Assembly (NCBI RefSeq): GCF_028389875.1
Contig: NC_084667.1
Location: forward strand, 56,522,570 to 56,586,569
Length of the DNA: 64,000 nucleotides
Direction of reading: 5' to 3'
Source of the DNA: Rhea pennata
Taxonomy: Eukaryota > Chordata > Aves > Rheiformes > Rheidae
Shown: piece by piece, positions 25,221 to 38,700 of the stretch
How the letters are laid out: every line of letters starts with the position of its first letter
Position numbering within the stretch: position 1 is the first letter of the stretch
Notes under the pieces: model-generated
Databases searched by the model: none
Seen by the model: the letters and a program-made list of their open reading frames with translations, nothing else
What the model was told of the DNA's origin: nothing
Program-made: the position numbers and the translations under genes

Positions 25221-26748
25221 GTGAGTGCGTTACGGGGTGGGGGCACCGGGGCGGCCCGCCTTCCCCGAGCCGCGGCCTCGGGAGGCTGGCGCGGGGGGAG
25301 GAGAAGCAAAAAGGAGCGGGGAGGCTGCAGTGTCTGGCGGGGGCGGGGAGCGAACGGCCGCCCGGGCACCGGAGGCCTCGTCTGCGGCGGGAGGGGTTGG
25401 TTACTGGGGGGCCGGGAGGGGCTGCCCGCCCCCGGCCTGGGGCTGCCGCGGTCGGACTTCGTCAGCTAGTTTGTTCAAAAAGGGAAAAAAAATATTTCTT
25501 TGCAGTATTTATGAGATGATTAAAAGAATTCCAGAAGCTTTCTTAGTTTGTTTATGATTATTGGGGTTTTGATTGGAGAGTTTCAGGTGATTGCCTTGAA
25601 GGCATTTTAAGGGGTGTTAGTTTTTTTATTTTTTTATATATATAGTTTTGCATTTGGGAGTGCTTTTGCTGTGCATAGAAGCAACTCTCTCATTGCTTAT
25701 CAGAAAGGGAGTTTTAATGTTAGTTGAGCTTTAAACTGCTTAAAAGCTTAAAACTTTAAGCATGAAAATATAAAGAAAGTTATCTATAAGACCTGTAAAA
25801 ATAATAATTTCTTGGTAATTGTGAGAGTGCATGGTAGTGCCATTGAGCTGTTTTTCTGACTGTAGAGCTGGTTTCAAGTAACCGTTCGCTTATTTGTGAC
25901 AGATACTGGATTGATTTGTCACTAGTATCACTAGTACCTTTAACAGCAAAGGTTCCCCCAGTGTGAATATGCAGCAAAGATGGTTTGCTTTGTTCTGAAA
26001 AAATGAAATTTCCGAAATTAGAGAAAGGCACTCCTTGTAGGCACAGGTATTCTGACTGCTTATGTAGTTTTTCTTCCAAGAAAAACACTTCACAGGAGGT
26101 GACTGCAGTCGTTTGTGCATAGTATCTATAGTTTATTGAATTACAGTAATACAATCTTATCCCAGTTTTCTAGCCTGAAATAGATAAAGGTGCTAAGGCA
26201 GTCTTCATTCTCATTTTAAAGAAATAATGGATCGGTCTTAACCCAAACACCAGAAGATTATCTGTGGAACTATATGCTGTCAATGTAGATTTGCAAAATA
26301 CAAGTTAACAGGAAAATAACATACTAATTGAGTGTAATCATTGTCTTGTTTTAGGGGTGGTTTTAGATGGCACAGTACATACAGACTCACATTACTTGTT
26401 TTAATCTTAGCATCTAATCACTAACTTTTTACTTTTTTCTCCCTTTAAATAATACACAGACACAATTTACAAAGCTTTATGGCAAATGATTGCCTCTATC
26501 TCAGGAATATCTGAAAGATCAACTGGGTGTTTAATTTGCCATTCAGCCAAACCTAATGGATAGGTTTCTTAGTTATTGAACATTTTTGATAGTGTACTTT
26601 TTGATTTCTTTATTAAATGGTTACTATCAGTGATAAGCTTTGTTCTGAGTTGAACTTTAAATATATGGCCAAAGTTTGCTCATCTTTTAGCATAGGAATA
26701 AAAGTTTCTTTCCTGGTATTTTTAAAGATGTACTTTTCTTTTTTAAAG

Positions 26749-27017
26749 GTTCTGAAGATACTACTACCTGAACACCTCTTTTTGAAAACTTACCAAGGAA
26801 GAACAATTCTATTTTAATAAATGAAGGAGAACAAAGAAAATTCCAGTCCTTCTGTAAACTTGGCAAACCTGGACCATACAAAGCCATGCTGGTATTGGGA
26901 TAAGAAAGATTTGGCACATACACCTTCACAGCTAGAAGGGCTTGATCCAGCTACTGAGGCAAGATACCGCAGGGAGGGGGCCAGATTCATATTTGATGTA
27001 GGAACACGTTTAGGACT
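26749..27017 (+). CDS. CCNK: CCNK exon 2 (72-base 5' UTR, then residues 1-66 partial)
   Basis: The acceptor AG is at 26747-26748, coding starts at 26821, and the exon ends GGACT at 27017 with two bases of the Leu66 codon. The donor that follows, gtatccttt, is the U12-type consensus. The coding part covers the N-terminal leader and the first helices of cyclin fold 1 ([33 protein letters not shown]). Confidence 0.93.
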
Positions 27018-27847
27018 GTATCCTTTAAATTCGTGGTGGTATAAAACATCTTTATGAATTGGGGTTTTAAAAATAAAACATATGGGAAATATCTTTATGT
27101 GTTTAGTCGTTCAGATGCTACTTTGTCAGTAATCAAAGATCTCTTGAGGTTAACTGCCTTTTGATGTAACATGTTTCTACATAGTTTTTATCCATTTCTT
27201 GAATAAACAAGGTTTCAACTGAACTTGTGGCAACAGAGAGGGAAGGTAGTATATACTTTCCAGTTATGCATGACTTGATCTCTTATTGCATGAATTTACA
27301 GAACTTCTTAAATTTTGAATTTTGTACTTTTTCTATGTATTTTGCCTCTGAGGCTTATAAATTCTGGCCCTCTCCCCATTTTTGTTTAAGGTGGAGTTTA
27401 CAATTTTGTATATGCTAGTAATTTCTCCCCACTGCCTGTCTGTTTTAGACTGCCACTTGAATTTCTTGGTTCCTACATTCTTGGTACTTCTTTTTACACT
27501 TTTTTGTTTAATGAAACCTGAGAATGATGAAATTTAACTTTTCCTTATAAAGGAAAGAGTAGAGAGCACGTTTAGTTTGTATTTGCATTTATATTTGTAG
27601 ATAATGACTTAACTTCTCTCCACACTCACACACTTAAACGTGAAGTGATAATTCTTCTGTTCCTTTGTGTACCTACCACTTTTGGGGCCTTTTCTGAGGC
27701 AGATATGAAATTTATCATGTGGATGGCTATGCATGGACCCCTCTGTTAGATATACGTGGTCATGACTTTGCACATGTCCAATAGAGACTTTAGATGTCAA
27801 CTGCATTTGGGCCGAGTCGTGATGTTCATGTAGTACTATTGACGCTT

Positions 27848-27880
<33 letters not shown>

Positions 27881-29702
27881 TTTTTGATGGCTTGCTTCTA
27901 AAACCTCTAGTTTACTTGCAGAGCTTTTTAACTGGTCACTGAATGGACAGTTGAGTTACATGATACCACAGAATGCGTCTTTTCTCTTGTGCATGTTTGG
28001 TTTTGAATGTTTTATGCCGTTTACGTGTTCGAAAATCCTTAACCTGTACCACAGACACTATGATACTTTAGCAACTGGAATAATTTATTTTCATCGATTT
28101 TATATGTTTCATTCCTTCAAACAGTTCCCCAGATATGTAAGTATTTACAATATTGATTACTTAATACTGTAGTTTTGCTAAGTACAGACTATTTAAATTT
28201 CTGACAAGTTACTTGGCACTGCAACTAGGCACAACTCTTATTCATAGCATCACTGAAAACAAGCAATGTCTACTTCTTTAATATTACAGTATTGTGAATC
28301 ACAGAGCAGTGATAGAAAAAACTGTGCCTTGGAGAATGTTTAACTTCTGTATTTGTACTATAGCTTTTTTATTATTCTTTAAATACATGATTTTACAGCT
28401 CCAGTAAATACAATATTTTCCATTCAATGAAAAGTAAGTATTTTATGTAAATAATCTGAGCTTAAAACATACTGTTCTGCTTGTTTACACATTTTCATTT
28501 ATGCTTAGAAACATATTTGTATTGATATTGCAGTTATACCATGATGATGATACTCTTTAGAAAGAGTAACAGCTATAGTTTATTCTGTTATTGCTGTATG
28601 GCTGAAAGAAAATTTTACAAAGCGATTAATTACTATCTTCTTGACAGGTGATACGCTAGCAAGACAAATTCTGCTTTGGATTTCCAACCATGAAATAAAA
28701 CTGTGTATAATGGATGGTTATCGAAGTTCTGTGTTTACTTTAAGAAGTAAAAGCTTAAATTTTCAATATAATTAGGTTAGAAGTTAATGAACTTATTAAA
28801 TCTTTCCTGAGAAACTTCAGGGGATCTGTTAACAGAAGCTGACAGTGCTTTTATATATGCAATACTCTGTAGTCTTGTAAATGCAGACAACTTCATGAAA
28901 GCACTTTCTTTTTCAGGTGACAGGAGCCTGTTGTCTCTTCCTGGCAGGAAAAGTTGAAGAAACACCTAAAAAATGTAAAGATATAATCAAAACAGCCCGT
29001 AGCTTACTAAATGATGTACAGTTTGGACAGTTTGGAGATGATCCAAAGGTGAAGATATTAATGTTGAAATTTCATTTCGTCCCATTGCATTTCAGCAAAG
29101 TGACACACACTCATTAGAGCACTGACTGAATTTCAGTTGTTCCAATTACGTGTTTAGCATGCGACTGTGAAAATACTTCTTGCTAATACAAGTAGTTTTG
29201 GAAGCCCACTGGGGCAAATGGCACTATAAAAGGATTTCATTTCATTTTGCAGATTCTTTATTTTCTTGGGGGGGGGGTGTGTAAAAGTGAGCCAGTCAAA
29301 TTTGGTCAAGAGCTACAAATGTCATCAAGACGTAAATCACATTTGACAGATTCGTAATGTGGTATAACAAAATAATTAATAGCAAATCTTAAATTAGGTA
29401 TGAGAACTACATCTCGAAGTATTAGGAAGTTTCCTGTTTAGAATATTTGGCTTGTCAAAGCTATGCTTCTCTCATTTTTTTTTTTAAATTATAAATGGCA
29501 AAAAATGTGAAACCGCTGAGAGAAATGCAACTTCCTTTTTACCTTGTTTTTCTACATTTGGTGTTTCTGTGCTGTATCTGTTTCAGTTCTTTACTCTATG
29601 GAGAAAAAGGAGCTTTAAAAACCACTTCCTTGCCCCACAAAAAAGAAAAGAAAAAAGAGGAAGAAAAAATATGTGTGATTAAAATAATTTTTAAGTTGGA
29701 AA

Positions 29703-29740
<38 letters not shown>

Positions 29741-32700
29741 CCCTTTGGAGGAATACCTTTAATTCAGCAAAAACAGACACGTTTGTCTGGAGATGCTTTG
29801 TAGTCATAATTTATACCAGCATAAAATATTTGAGTGAAAGTAGGAGAAATACTGTGGTTACTTTGTTACATTCTCTAGGAAGAAGTGATGGTTCTTGAAA
29901 GAATATTACTACAAACAATAAAGTTTGATTTGCAAGTGGAACATCCATACCAGTTCCTTCTCAAGTATGCCAAACAACTCAAAGGTAAAATATTACAGGG
30001 TGAGCAAGTACCACTCATTCTTAATCTGTGACGCTAATTAACAATACTAGTGGGGAGGCACTTTCTTCCAAACTATTTGTCCTTTCTAATAACGTTACTT
30101 TTTGTAATTATTTTTCAGGAGACAAAAATAAAATTCAGAAACTGGTTCAAATGGCATGGACGTTTGTAAATGACAGGTAAGATATTTCTGGCAGCAGCTT
30201 CCGACAGTGGAATAGTTACTGTTGTTAGCTTATTTTGGTTCAGATATTTTTTTGAGAAATGCTCGTTAGGTTTCTGCAAATAGTAAAGACAGCTGGTATA
30301 TTTCTTGATATAGGTGTTTTTCAGTTTTCATTTCAATTTTCAGCATGGTATTTCATTGAGCAGGATGAGTACAGAAGGAGTAGGCTCCAAAGACCTGTGA
30401 CATTTTGTGGGAAGATGTAATGCTTATGCTAAAAAAAAAATTGTTTGAAAAGACCTAACCACATTATAGATCTTCAAGATAGAAATTGGCTTCTTGCCCA
30501 GCCCAGGAGGTGTTCCTCATTCTGAGAAAAGAAATTACTGCAAGATACCATGTAGTTCATTGTCATAAATTCTTGGTTATAAATAGTGTTGTTTTCAATT
30601 CTGTCACATTGGTCAATTTTGAAAAAATAGAATGGGATATTTTAACAATAATAAGCTATTAAGCTTAGTGGAAATACGGTTTTTAGAGGTAGATTTACAG
30701 TTTCTTGAATGACAAACTCATAATACTGATACAAGAATTGCATCAATTGATGTGAGTGCATGCAGAATCATTTTTGCATGTATAGTGACATTTTTAAAAA
30801 GAACTTCATACACTTCAGTTCTGCCAAGACAGAGCTGAATTCTACAGAGCTAGGCAAGTTAATTTACCAATGGCAGTTAAGTGTAGTTATTCCTTTCTGT
30901 AGCAAGTTCTCAAGAAAATATTGAAGTGGCCATACTCTTCAGAAATGTGAAGCCTTCAGTAGAACACTATTTTAAAAAAGAGGTGCATTTTTATTCATTG
31001 GCCTAACTTTAAATAGACCAAAGTGGGTCCAAATTCTCAATCCGTAGATGTAACCCAAATAGATTATTGGATTGCATGATAGATGATACCATGTAACCTG
31101 CCCTAATTAGTCTGAGCAAAAGGTTTTATAGCATGTTTGCTTACCAGTAAATGTATACTTCAGATTCTGTCTCTTACCAATGGTGGTGCGTAGGACGAAA
31201 AATGTATGATGTGGCTCTTACTAGTTTAAAATACATTAGGAAAAAACTTTCTGTATCCATCAAACTTTGGACACTACTGTACTTGGAATTATGTGGTGTT
31301 TAATAATTAATTCAAGAAAATGCATTTCAGGAAAACACTAATATGAAGCTAGAGTGATTGTTTCAAATAGCATTTCTCTCTATTCTTGAAAGGCTGTTTT
31401 GTGCTTGCTTAATAGGCACCGTATTAGAAGTGTATTTGTTTTCCAGGATCCTGGAAAAATAATCCCATACTTTGCACAGCAGGCCCTTAGAACAGTGAGT
31501 TTTGTTCTTATGCAACTGTAGTACATTCTCAAGTAAATATCACAAAGGTAATAGTTACAATAAATCAGTGTTTTAAGAGCTATTTCTTGTGCTTTTACTG
31601 ATGCCTACTGGCTCATTGATCCAATATTGGATCATCTCTTTTGCCTTGAGTTATCTGTAGCCCACTGAAGGAGAATATTGATTTAAACCACTGCACAGCC
31701 TACTGTTTGGTGCATTTAAGGACATAGTAATGAAATCATCAGTAAATTGGCACAAACTTAACTGTCTAGCTGGATATGAAATTACTTTAATAGGAGGATT
31801 GTTTAAGCAGACCTTATATTACGGAATCTACAGAAGAGCTAAGTGGCCACAAAAAGAAAAACAGATTTGTAATTTAAATTAGGAGTATGGCATGAGTATA
31901 TTTAATACCAATAATATCAACTACTTTGTAGCGTTAAGGTTAACAAAAATTATACATGCAAAATGTTCAAAGAGAACCTTTTTACAGCTTGATCTAAAAC
32001 TTAGAGCTGGACAAGTTGCTTCACAAATTCCTGTTGGCTGTTCTATTTTGTTAGTTATTCGTCTATATTTATTGAGGAACACTTGAATACTTGAAAACTC
32101 AAATTCAAATATGAGTGTCATTCTCTAATCAATGAAATACATTGGCAGCACACTTCAGTGTCAAAGAAAATGAATAATATATTTAGTTAGTGCCACTGAG
32201 AAGACCATAGTGGAATGTAGCTACCCATGCTTGGAATATTGTGTTGTCTTTTCGCTTTCTTTCACACTTGTGTGGTGTTAAGGTTTCCTATTTTAAAATT
32301 CCACATATGTGTTACTGCTGTAGGCAAGTGCTTCCTGTATTATGTATTTAAAATTATCTTGTTTAACAGTAGCAGTAGTCCAAAACAGTTTAGTTTTGTA
32401 AATTGTTTTATGTAACAAGGCTATTCCTAGTTTTCTCCACTTAAATTGTAGGCATAGTTTATCCCTCGTAAGTTATAGCTATCATACATTAAAATTTTGT
32501 ACTTTGAAAATCAGAATTATCTTTAGGTCTGTCATTTTCTTTTGTTTTTAATATCTTTTAGCCTCTGCACTACGCTATCGCTTCAGTGGGAACCAGAAAT
32601 CATAGCTGTTGCAGTAATGTACTTAGCAGGCCGTTTGTGCAAGTTTGAAATACAAGAATGGACATCAAAACCAATGTACAGACGATGGTGGGAACAATTT

Positions 32701-35700
32701 GTCCAAGACGTTCCTGTTGATGTTCTGGAAGGTATGGGGAAAACTTTCTACAACAAATGAACTTTTCATTTGACCATGTGATCCACGTCGTAGGTAAATT
32801 CAAACTGCTTTTTCTCTGCATCTGAGTCAAAAATAATCATATGTAGAGTGTGCAGCTCCGAATATATATGCTATATACCTTATCCAGATTCATAATTAAA
32901 CATTTTAGACTGGCTTAGTTTGGAAGCATGTTTGATTGTCATGATTAGTCTTTTGGTCAATTTGTTTTACTAATTTAGTTTATAGCCTAGCTAGTTATGT
33001 GCTGGAAATAATGAAGCCTAGCTTCCAGTGGTTTTCTCACTGACAATCAACCTCCTTAAAAGTTATACTAGGGCTGCAATAGGAGTTCATGTCTTATGCT
33101 GTGCTAGGACTGGGAAATAGATTCTGTGGTTTCTAATAGTGTATGCATTTTGGATCTTTTTCGTCATTACAAAATCTTGATGTTGTTCCCTTTGTGTTTT
33201 CTGAAAGGTGTAAATTCATCCATCAGATTTTCTTTTAGGGTAGCTAGTGGGATTTTTCCTGCACAGACTATTGTTTTTCTGAATGGAGGAACACATTGTA
33301 TTTTAGAATTTATCCTTCTGTCAGAATTGACTAAAACAAGAAGATAATCTTCTTACCACAACTGTTTCAAATTTCATACACCATAAGATTCTGCAGAGGG
33401 ACACAGGAATTTTTCTTGTGCCTTGATCTTCAAAGTCCACCAGTTGGCTTTTGACAGTCCTGAATTTAAGGATTAATGATCCTGTGACACAAATAATTAG
33501 ATGCTAGTTGCTCGTAAAATTGTGTCATAAGATTGGCTATTGGTGAGACTGAGACCAAGAGTCTCATCTACTTCATTTCCAGTACTGGCCAAAGTAGATA
33601 CTGAAGGAAGAACATTTTTGATAGTTCCCCTAATACAGTTTCAGTATCCAGTCTGGATGGTTTTGTGAGCCTGATCCTGATACAGCTATTAAACCAACAA
33701 GTAGTTAGTAGCCTGCAGTAGATCTCTCTTCCAAGTACTTGTCCTGTGTCCTCCTAAATGCCAGTAAACTCTTATGCCTGCATAACATTTTTGTCAGCGA
33801 GTTCTTTAAGTCTGTTACCTTGCTTCATTAAGAATCACCTTCTCTCTGTTTTTAACCTGACTCCTACTAGCTTTATTTCATGGCCCTTTGTTCTTGTACT
33901 GAAATACTCTATCCCTATTCACGTTCCCCATGCTGTTCCTGATTTTGCAGGCATCCATCATATCCACTAAGCAGTTTATGTCTGAAGAATTCCAGATTTT
34001 TGAGTGTTACTTACATGGAAAACCTTCCTTACCTTTGAACATTTGTGTTGGCCATCTGAACTCTTCCAGTTCTATTTCTTGTCCCTTTCCAATGAGGAAT
34101 ACTATATATACGTGGTTTTGGTTCCAATGTGTGGATGAACCATGGGTTTGTACAGTACCATGTACCTGTTTGGTGGTAGAATGTCTTCTGCTTGTTCTCT
34201 ACTTCTTTTCTTGTCTTTCGTGATTTGATTTGTTTTTTGATGTTGTCGGTCCCTGAGCCAATGTTTTCACTGAACTGTCTCTTTTAAGTCTAAACTCTTG
34301 CTTTTGAATATAGTGACCAGCTCAAAGTCTGTTATTTCATATATATAAAGGTAGGTTTATTTTCCCCACGTGCCTACTTTGCATGTTTCTGCTCTGAATT
34401 ACATCTGCAACTTTATTGCCCGATCACAGCAAAGGAATTCAGACCTAGTTTTTCACTGTCCGCTGTCATCATAGTTGAAATAACTTTGCATCACTTATAA
34501 ATTTTGTCACCTCCTTGGTCACTCCTTTTCTAACTAATATAAGATAGCAAAGATCCCAACGCAGACCATACAGAGCTTGGATTCTTTTATGTTGCAAGAG
34601 TTGATCACTTACTGAAATGCTATTCCTTTCTTTAAATCAGTTTATTAGCTAAGCCCTTTGCTCCTATTCTGGTGCTGCTTAGTGTCCTTAGAAATATTTG
34701 AACAATTATGTCAATTGCTTTGAAAATCTAGGAGGCCTACATCAGCTGGATTACTCATTTATGGATTATTCATTTATGTGCTTGTTATCCTTTTCAGAGA
34801 ACTCCAGGAAGTTCATAAAGCAGGACCTCTCCTGACTCTCATTAAGTAAATTGTAGTTAGGTGGCTACTAATTTGTCTTTATTACAATTTGTACTTACTT
34901 ACATGGTACAGATGTCATCTATAATTCTGTAAACTGCTTTATAAACCATCTTTAAAATGGATGCCATGCTTGTCTCTCTCTGATCTTGGATCCTAAGGGA
35001 GTTTTAAGTGAAAGGACATGTGTTGCTGTTCATAATTCAGATATTTATCCTTTGGTTTCTTTTAGAACTCAGGTGAATAGCATCTCGGTGAATAGCATCC
35101 AGTTCTGGTGATTTTATTCTTTTTTTCAATAAGTGGTTATGTGCTGTATTTGTATTGTAGCCTCTTTCAGGGTTGCTTCGATTTAAGACAGATCTTCTGC
35201 TGAACCCCTGCCAAAGAAGGTTGTAGCGTGGTTATCTCTCCATTTTCTGCTGCAGCATCAGTGAATGCAGATGCAAAGAACTCAGCTTTCCTTTAAAGGT
35301 TTTGTCCTCCTTAAGTGCTGCTCTTGGACCTCGTAATCAGTCGGTCTTACATGATATCTGACAGACTTCTTGTTCCCAATGTATTGGAATAAAGATTTAG
35401 TAGTAGTTTTGATTTCTTTATTTAGTTGCTTCTGAAACTTTATTGACTGACCTAATTAGACATATATTTTTAACATTTACTGTCTCATTTACATACTATA
35501 TTGCTGTTAATTAGCTCTCCAAACTTACTGTATGCGATGACATACAGTGTATTAGTACCAAGACACTTTATTCTTGTTCATGTGGAGAGTTTGTATATAC
35601 ATCTATATATTCAACATAGGCAGAAAGAACTTACAAAAGTAAATTGAAAAATAATCTTTTTTTAAAAAAAATGTAGTAAATTTTCAATGGTTTTTTTTTT

Positions 35701-38700
35701 TTTTTTGAAGTACAAAGTTTGACTGCTAGGTATTGAATGTGCACTTGTACATTAGAGATGTATAATCTTTGAGCTTTCTTTCTTAGACATCTGTCACCAA
35801 ATTCTGGATCTGTACTCACAAGGGAAGCAGCAGATGCCTCATCATACTCCTCACCAGCTGCAGCAGCCACCATCTCTTCAATCTGCACCCCAGGCACCTA
35901 CAGTGCAGCAATCACAGCAATCCCAGGGTTCAGAGCAGTCGCAGACTCAGCAGCAAAAGGAGTCACAGCAGTCAGCACAACAACAGCAGCAGCAGCAGCA
36001 GCAGCAGCAAACGCAAGCACAACAATCAAAAAAGCCCTCTCCCCAGTCAAGTCCTCCTAGACAGATGAAAAGACCAGCAGTAAGTTTAGTGAACTTAAAT
36101 TTTATTTTCATGCTGATCTGATGTCTCTTTGATTTAAAGGCTGCACTGTGCAGCAAATTTGTGGTTTCCTTTAAAAACGAGACCAATAAATAATTTTGTA
36201 TTGCAGATTTCCATTGATTGTATGGCAGGTATGTAAGCATAGAACAGTCTCGACAGTTTTGGCAAATTGCATGCTCATCCCACCCGAGGCAAACCCAGTG
36301 AACAGACTTGTTAGTGAGCACAAACTCTTAAGGTTTCAACTCTGTTCATGGTTCTGTGCTGTCAAATTTTTTTTCGATATTGAGCAGGCTTGATTTAGGA
36401 AATCTCTTGTGCCTTGTCAGATTTATGTACGATGTTTGTTTTTAACTGCCATACTTGAATATAGCAAGATGTACAAGCTGATGAAAACACTATTTGATTT
36501 TTTTGGCCTTTGATTACAAACATACGAGAAAGGTGACTTTTAAAGTGTGTCAAAATTCTGGAGCTTGTGGTTAGGAGGAGTTTTCTGAAATAATCTAATA
36601 ACAATAGAAGCTTACAAATGCAAAATACATTCAAGCCTCATTTTTGGTCTATATTATTACCTAATAACTGAAATTAAGAAAGTGTGTTGGCAGTTAGATA
36701 ATATCTCAAGTACTCTGTGTGCTTAACTGCAGTCATTGAGTCCAAATGAAGCTTTTGAACGTTTATCTACACTTTCTGTGTTTATTTCACTTCTGAGATA
36801 CCCAAAAAAGTGTTACCTAAATGTTCACACATCTACTTAGAGGGAAGAATGTTTTCAAAAGTAAGCTCTTTAGAATAAGGCTATTTAGGAAATAAAGTTC
36901 ATACAGTTTATGTTCTGTCGTGTTGTAATTAACATATGCCCAAACTAGAGGAGAGATGGCAAGAAAAAGACACAGAAAAAGAAGCAAAAAATGCACTGGA
37001 ATGGGATAGCGAGAGAGCAGCATCTTCCTAATAGCAGCCTCCCAAAAATAGGAAAGTGAAAGTCTCTAAAACCTTGGTCTCTTTATACAAGATATAGCCT
37101 ACTGCTAGAGAAAAAAATTGCACCAAATGTGCAGTTCTTGCACTGAACAAGTTTAGAGTTGTTCAGGATAGAAAGCTGATAAAATGTATTATGTAGCTTG
37201 GCAATTGGGAGAGCTCTTTGTAGGTAACATCTTTCTAACTCCACCTTTGGCACAAATTCTATTTGGGTCGTCAGATCTGTAGGGCAGGGAACTCTTTTCT
37301 TATTTGTTTTGAACAAATATGCCTATGACAGTTTGGCACATCAGAAACCATAAATAATTTGACTTTTTTGTATGTGTACATCTGTTTGAGTGTTCTGAAA
37401 TTCTACCTTCACAGTACTACTATTTCATTCTCTCCCATCATAACCCATGTTATGAGTTAATCAACTACCTTATGGAAAGAAGTGATGCCTTTTGCATAAA
37501 TAGAATCTATTTGTGCTTTAACGATCACCTCTATTCAGACTCTCTAGGGAACTTAACTTTTGTTGAAATTGAAGTCCATTACCTAATAATTGAAGAACTA
37601 GAAAGAAAAGTTAGATAAGTGTGGATACTGTCTAGACATCTACATTAAGTGTATATAATACTTAATGTATACATTGTGTATATAATACTTAATGTATACA
37701 TTAAGTGTATATAATAATTAATTATATGTAAGCAAAAGGTGACTCAGTAGGAGAAGTGTGGTAGAACAGCACAAACCATGAGGAAAAGAAAATGTGATGA
37801 TTTTAAGTCATCTCTTGAAGGCTAAAATGACCATGTAAAATTTAATAGAGGAAAAATGTTTAGCAACTGCAGCATTTAGAGCAGTGCTTTATATTTTGAT
37901 AGGCTTTAGAGTTGTTCTTGATTCTTTGTTCTTTAGCATAAGCGTGGCTTTAACTGATTCTTGTTTTCCTGTTGCATAAGCTGTCTCATATTTGGCTGCA
38001 GTTGCTTGTTCTGTATTAATAGTGTACCTCGTTGACATTACTTTCTGAACACTGCTCCCTGTAAACAAACAAACAATAACTGAATTGCCTGCCACTTGAA
38101 ATAAACACTTGACTGCACAAAATAAGTGATTTTGGGAAGTTCTGAAAGTACATAGTGGAGACCTTGTTTCTGTTTGAAAGTGCAGGCGAGATTTAATATT
38201 TGTGCATAGCCTTACCAACAAGTAAGTTAGTTCTGGAAAATCAGAAAAAGAGAGCCTGAATAAAATGAGGGCAGCAAATGAGGCTGCATAGCCATCGTGA
38301 AAAGTGTGTGTGTTTGGATGGAAAAATTAAGACAATCCTTAGGGGGGGAAAAAAACAAACAGGAAGGTGATGGGAGAAGGATTGAAATGACTATCTAAGG
38401 AATGCAAGAATGAGGCAGGCATTGAGTAGCTTTACATTGGACAGCAAAAATTTTGGGAATACTCAATAGATGAAAATTTATTGTTCAGATTTGAGTGAAA
38501 TGTCAGTCAGTTCCTGGTGCAGAAGCTAAAGTGATGTGAACTGATCAACAGTTTCTGGAGGTAAATACTAACTTAAAAAAAACACTCTTCAGAAGGCTGA
38601 GAGGCTTTGTGTCTCCTTGACACTTATCATTAAATACATTTGTAACTGAGCTTACTGTACTGGGAAATTTCTGAAAAGTTTTCTGCTTTTCTCCAAGACC

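Larger units (their letters stand above)
24030..25470. promoter_or_regulatory. CpG island, bidirectional promoter of SETD3 and CCNK
   Basis: The base composition changes abruptly from the AT-rich flanks to very high G+C with abundant CpG. There are many GC boxes of the GGGGCGGGG type (for example around 24725-24740) and no TATA box. It contains a minus-strand splice donor at 24606/24605 and a plus-strand splice donor at 25221/25222. These mark two divergent non-coding first exons whose inferred starts are roughly 0.4-0.5 kb apart. This is the classic arrangement of a divergent housekeeping promoter. Confidence 0.9.

Noticed and set aside
24076-25224. Long open frames of up to 382 codons on both strands across the CpG island
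   Set aside because: Extreme G+C removes stop codons. The translations are low-complexity R/A/G/P, they cross both predicted splice donors and they have no family resemblance.
28535-28610. Possible C/D-box snoRNA in CCNK intron 3 (ATGATGA followed about 60 bases later by CTGA)
   Set aside because: The flanks cannot form the required terminal stem, and no clear D' or C' boxes or guide were seen.
35947-36321. Minus-strand open frame with a run of cysteines
   Set aside because: It is the antisense shadow of the CAG repeat in CCNK exon 8.
37083-37316. Minus-strand open frame in CCNK intron 8
   Set aside because: Short, without domains and antisense within an intron. Similar frames occur throughout the AT-rich introns.
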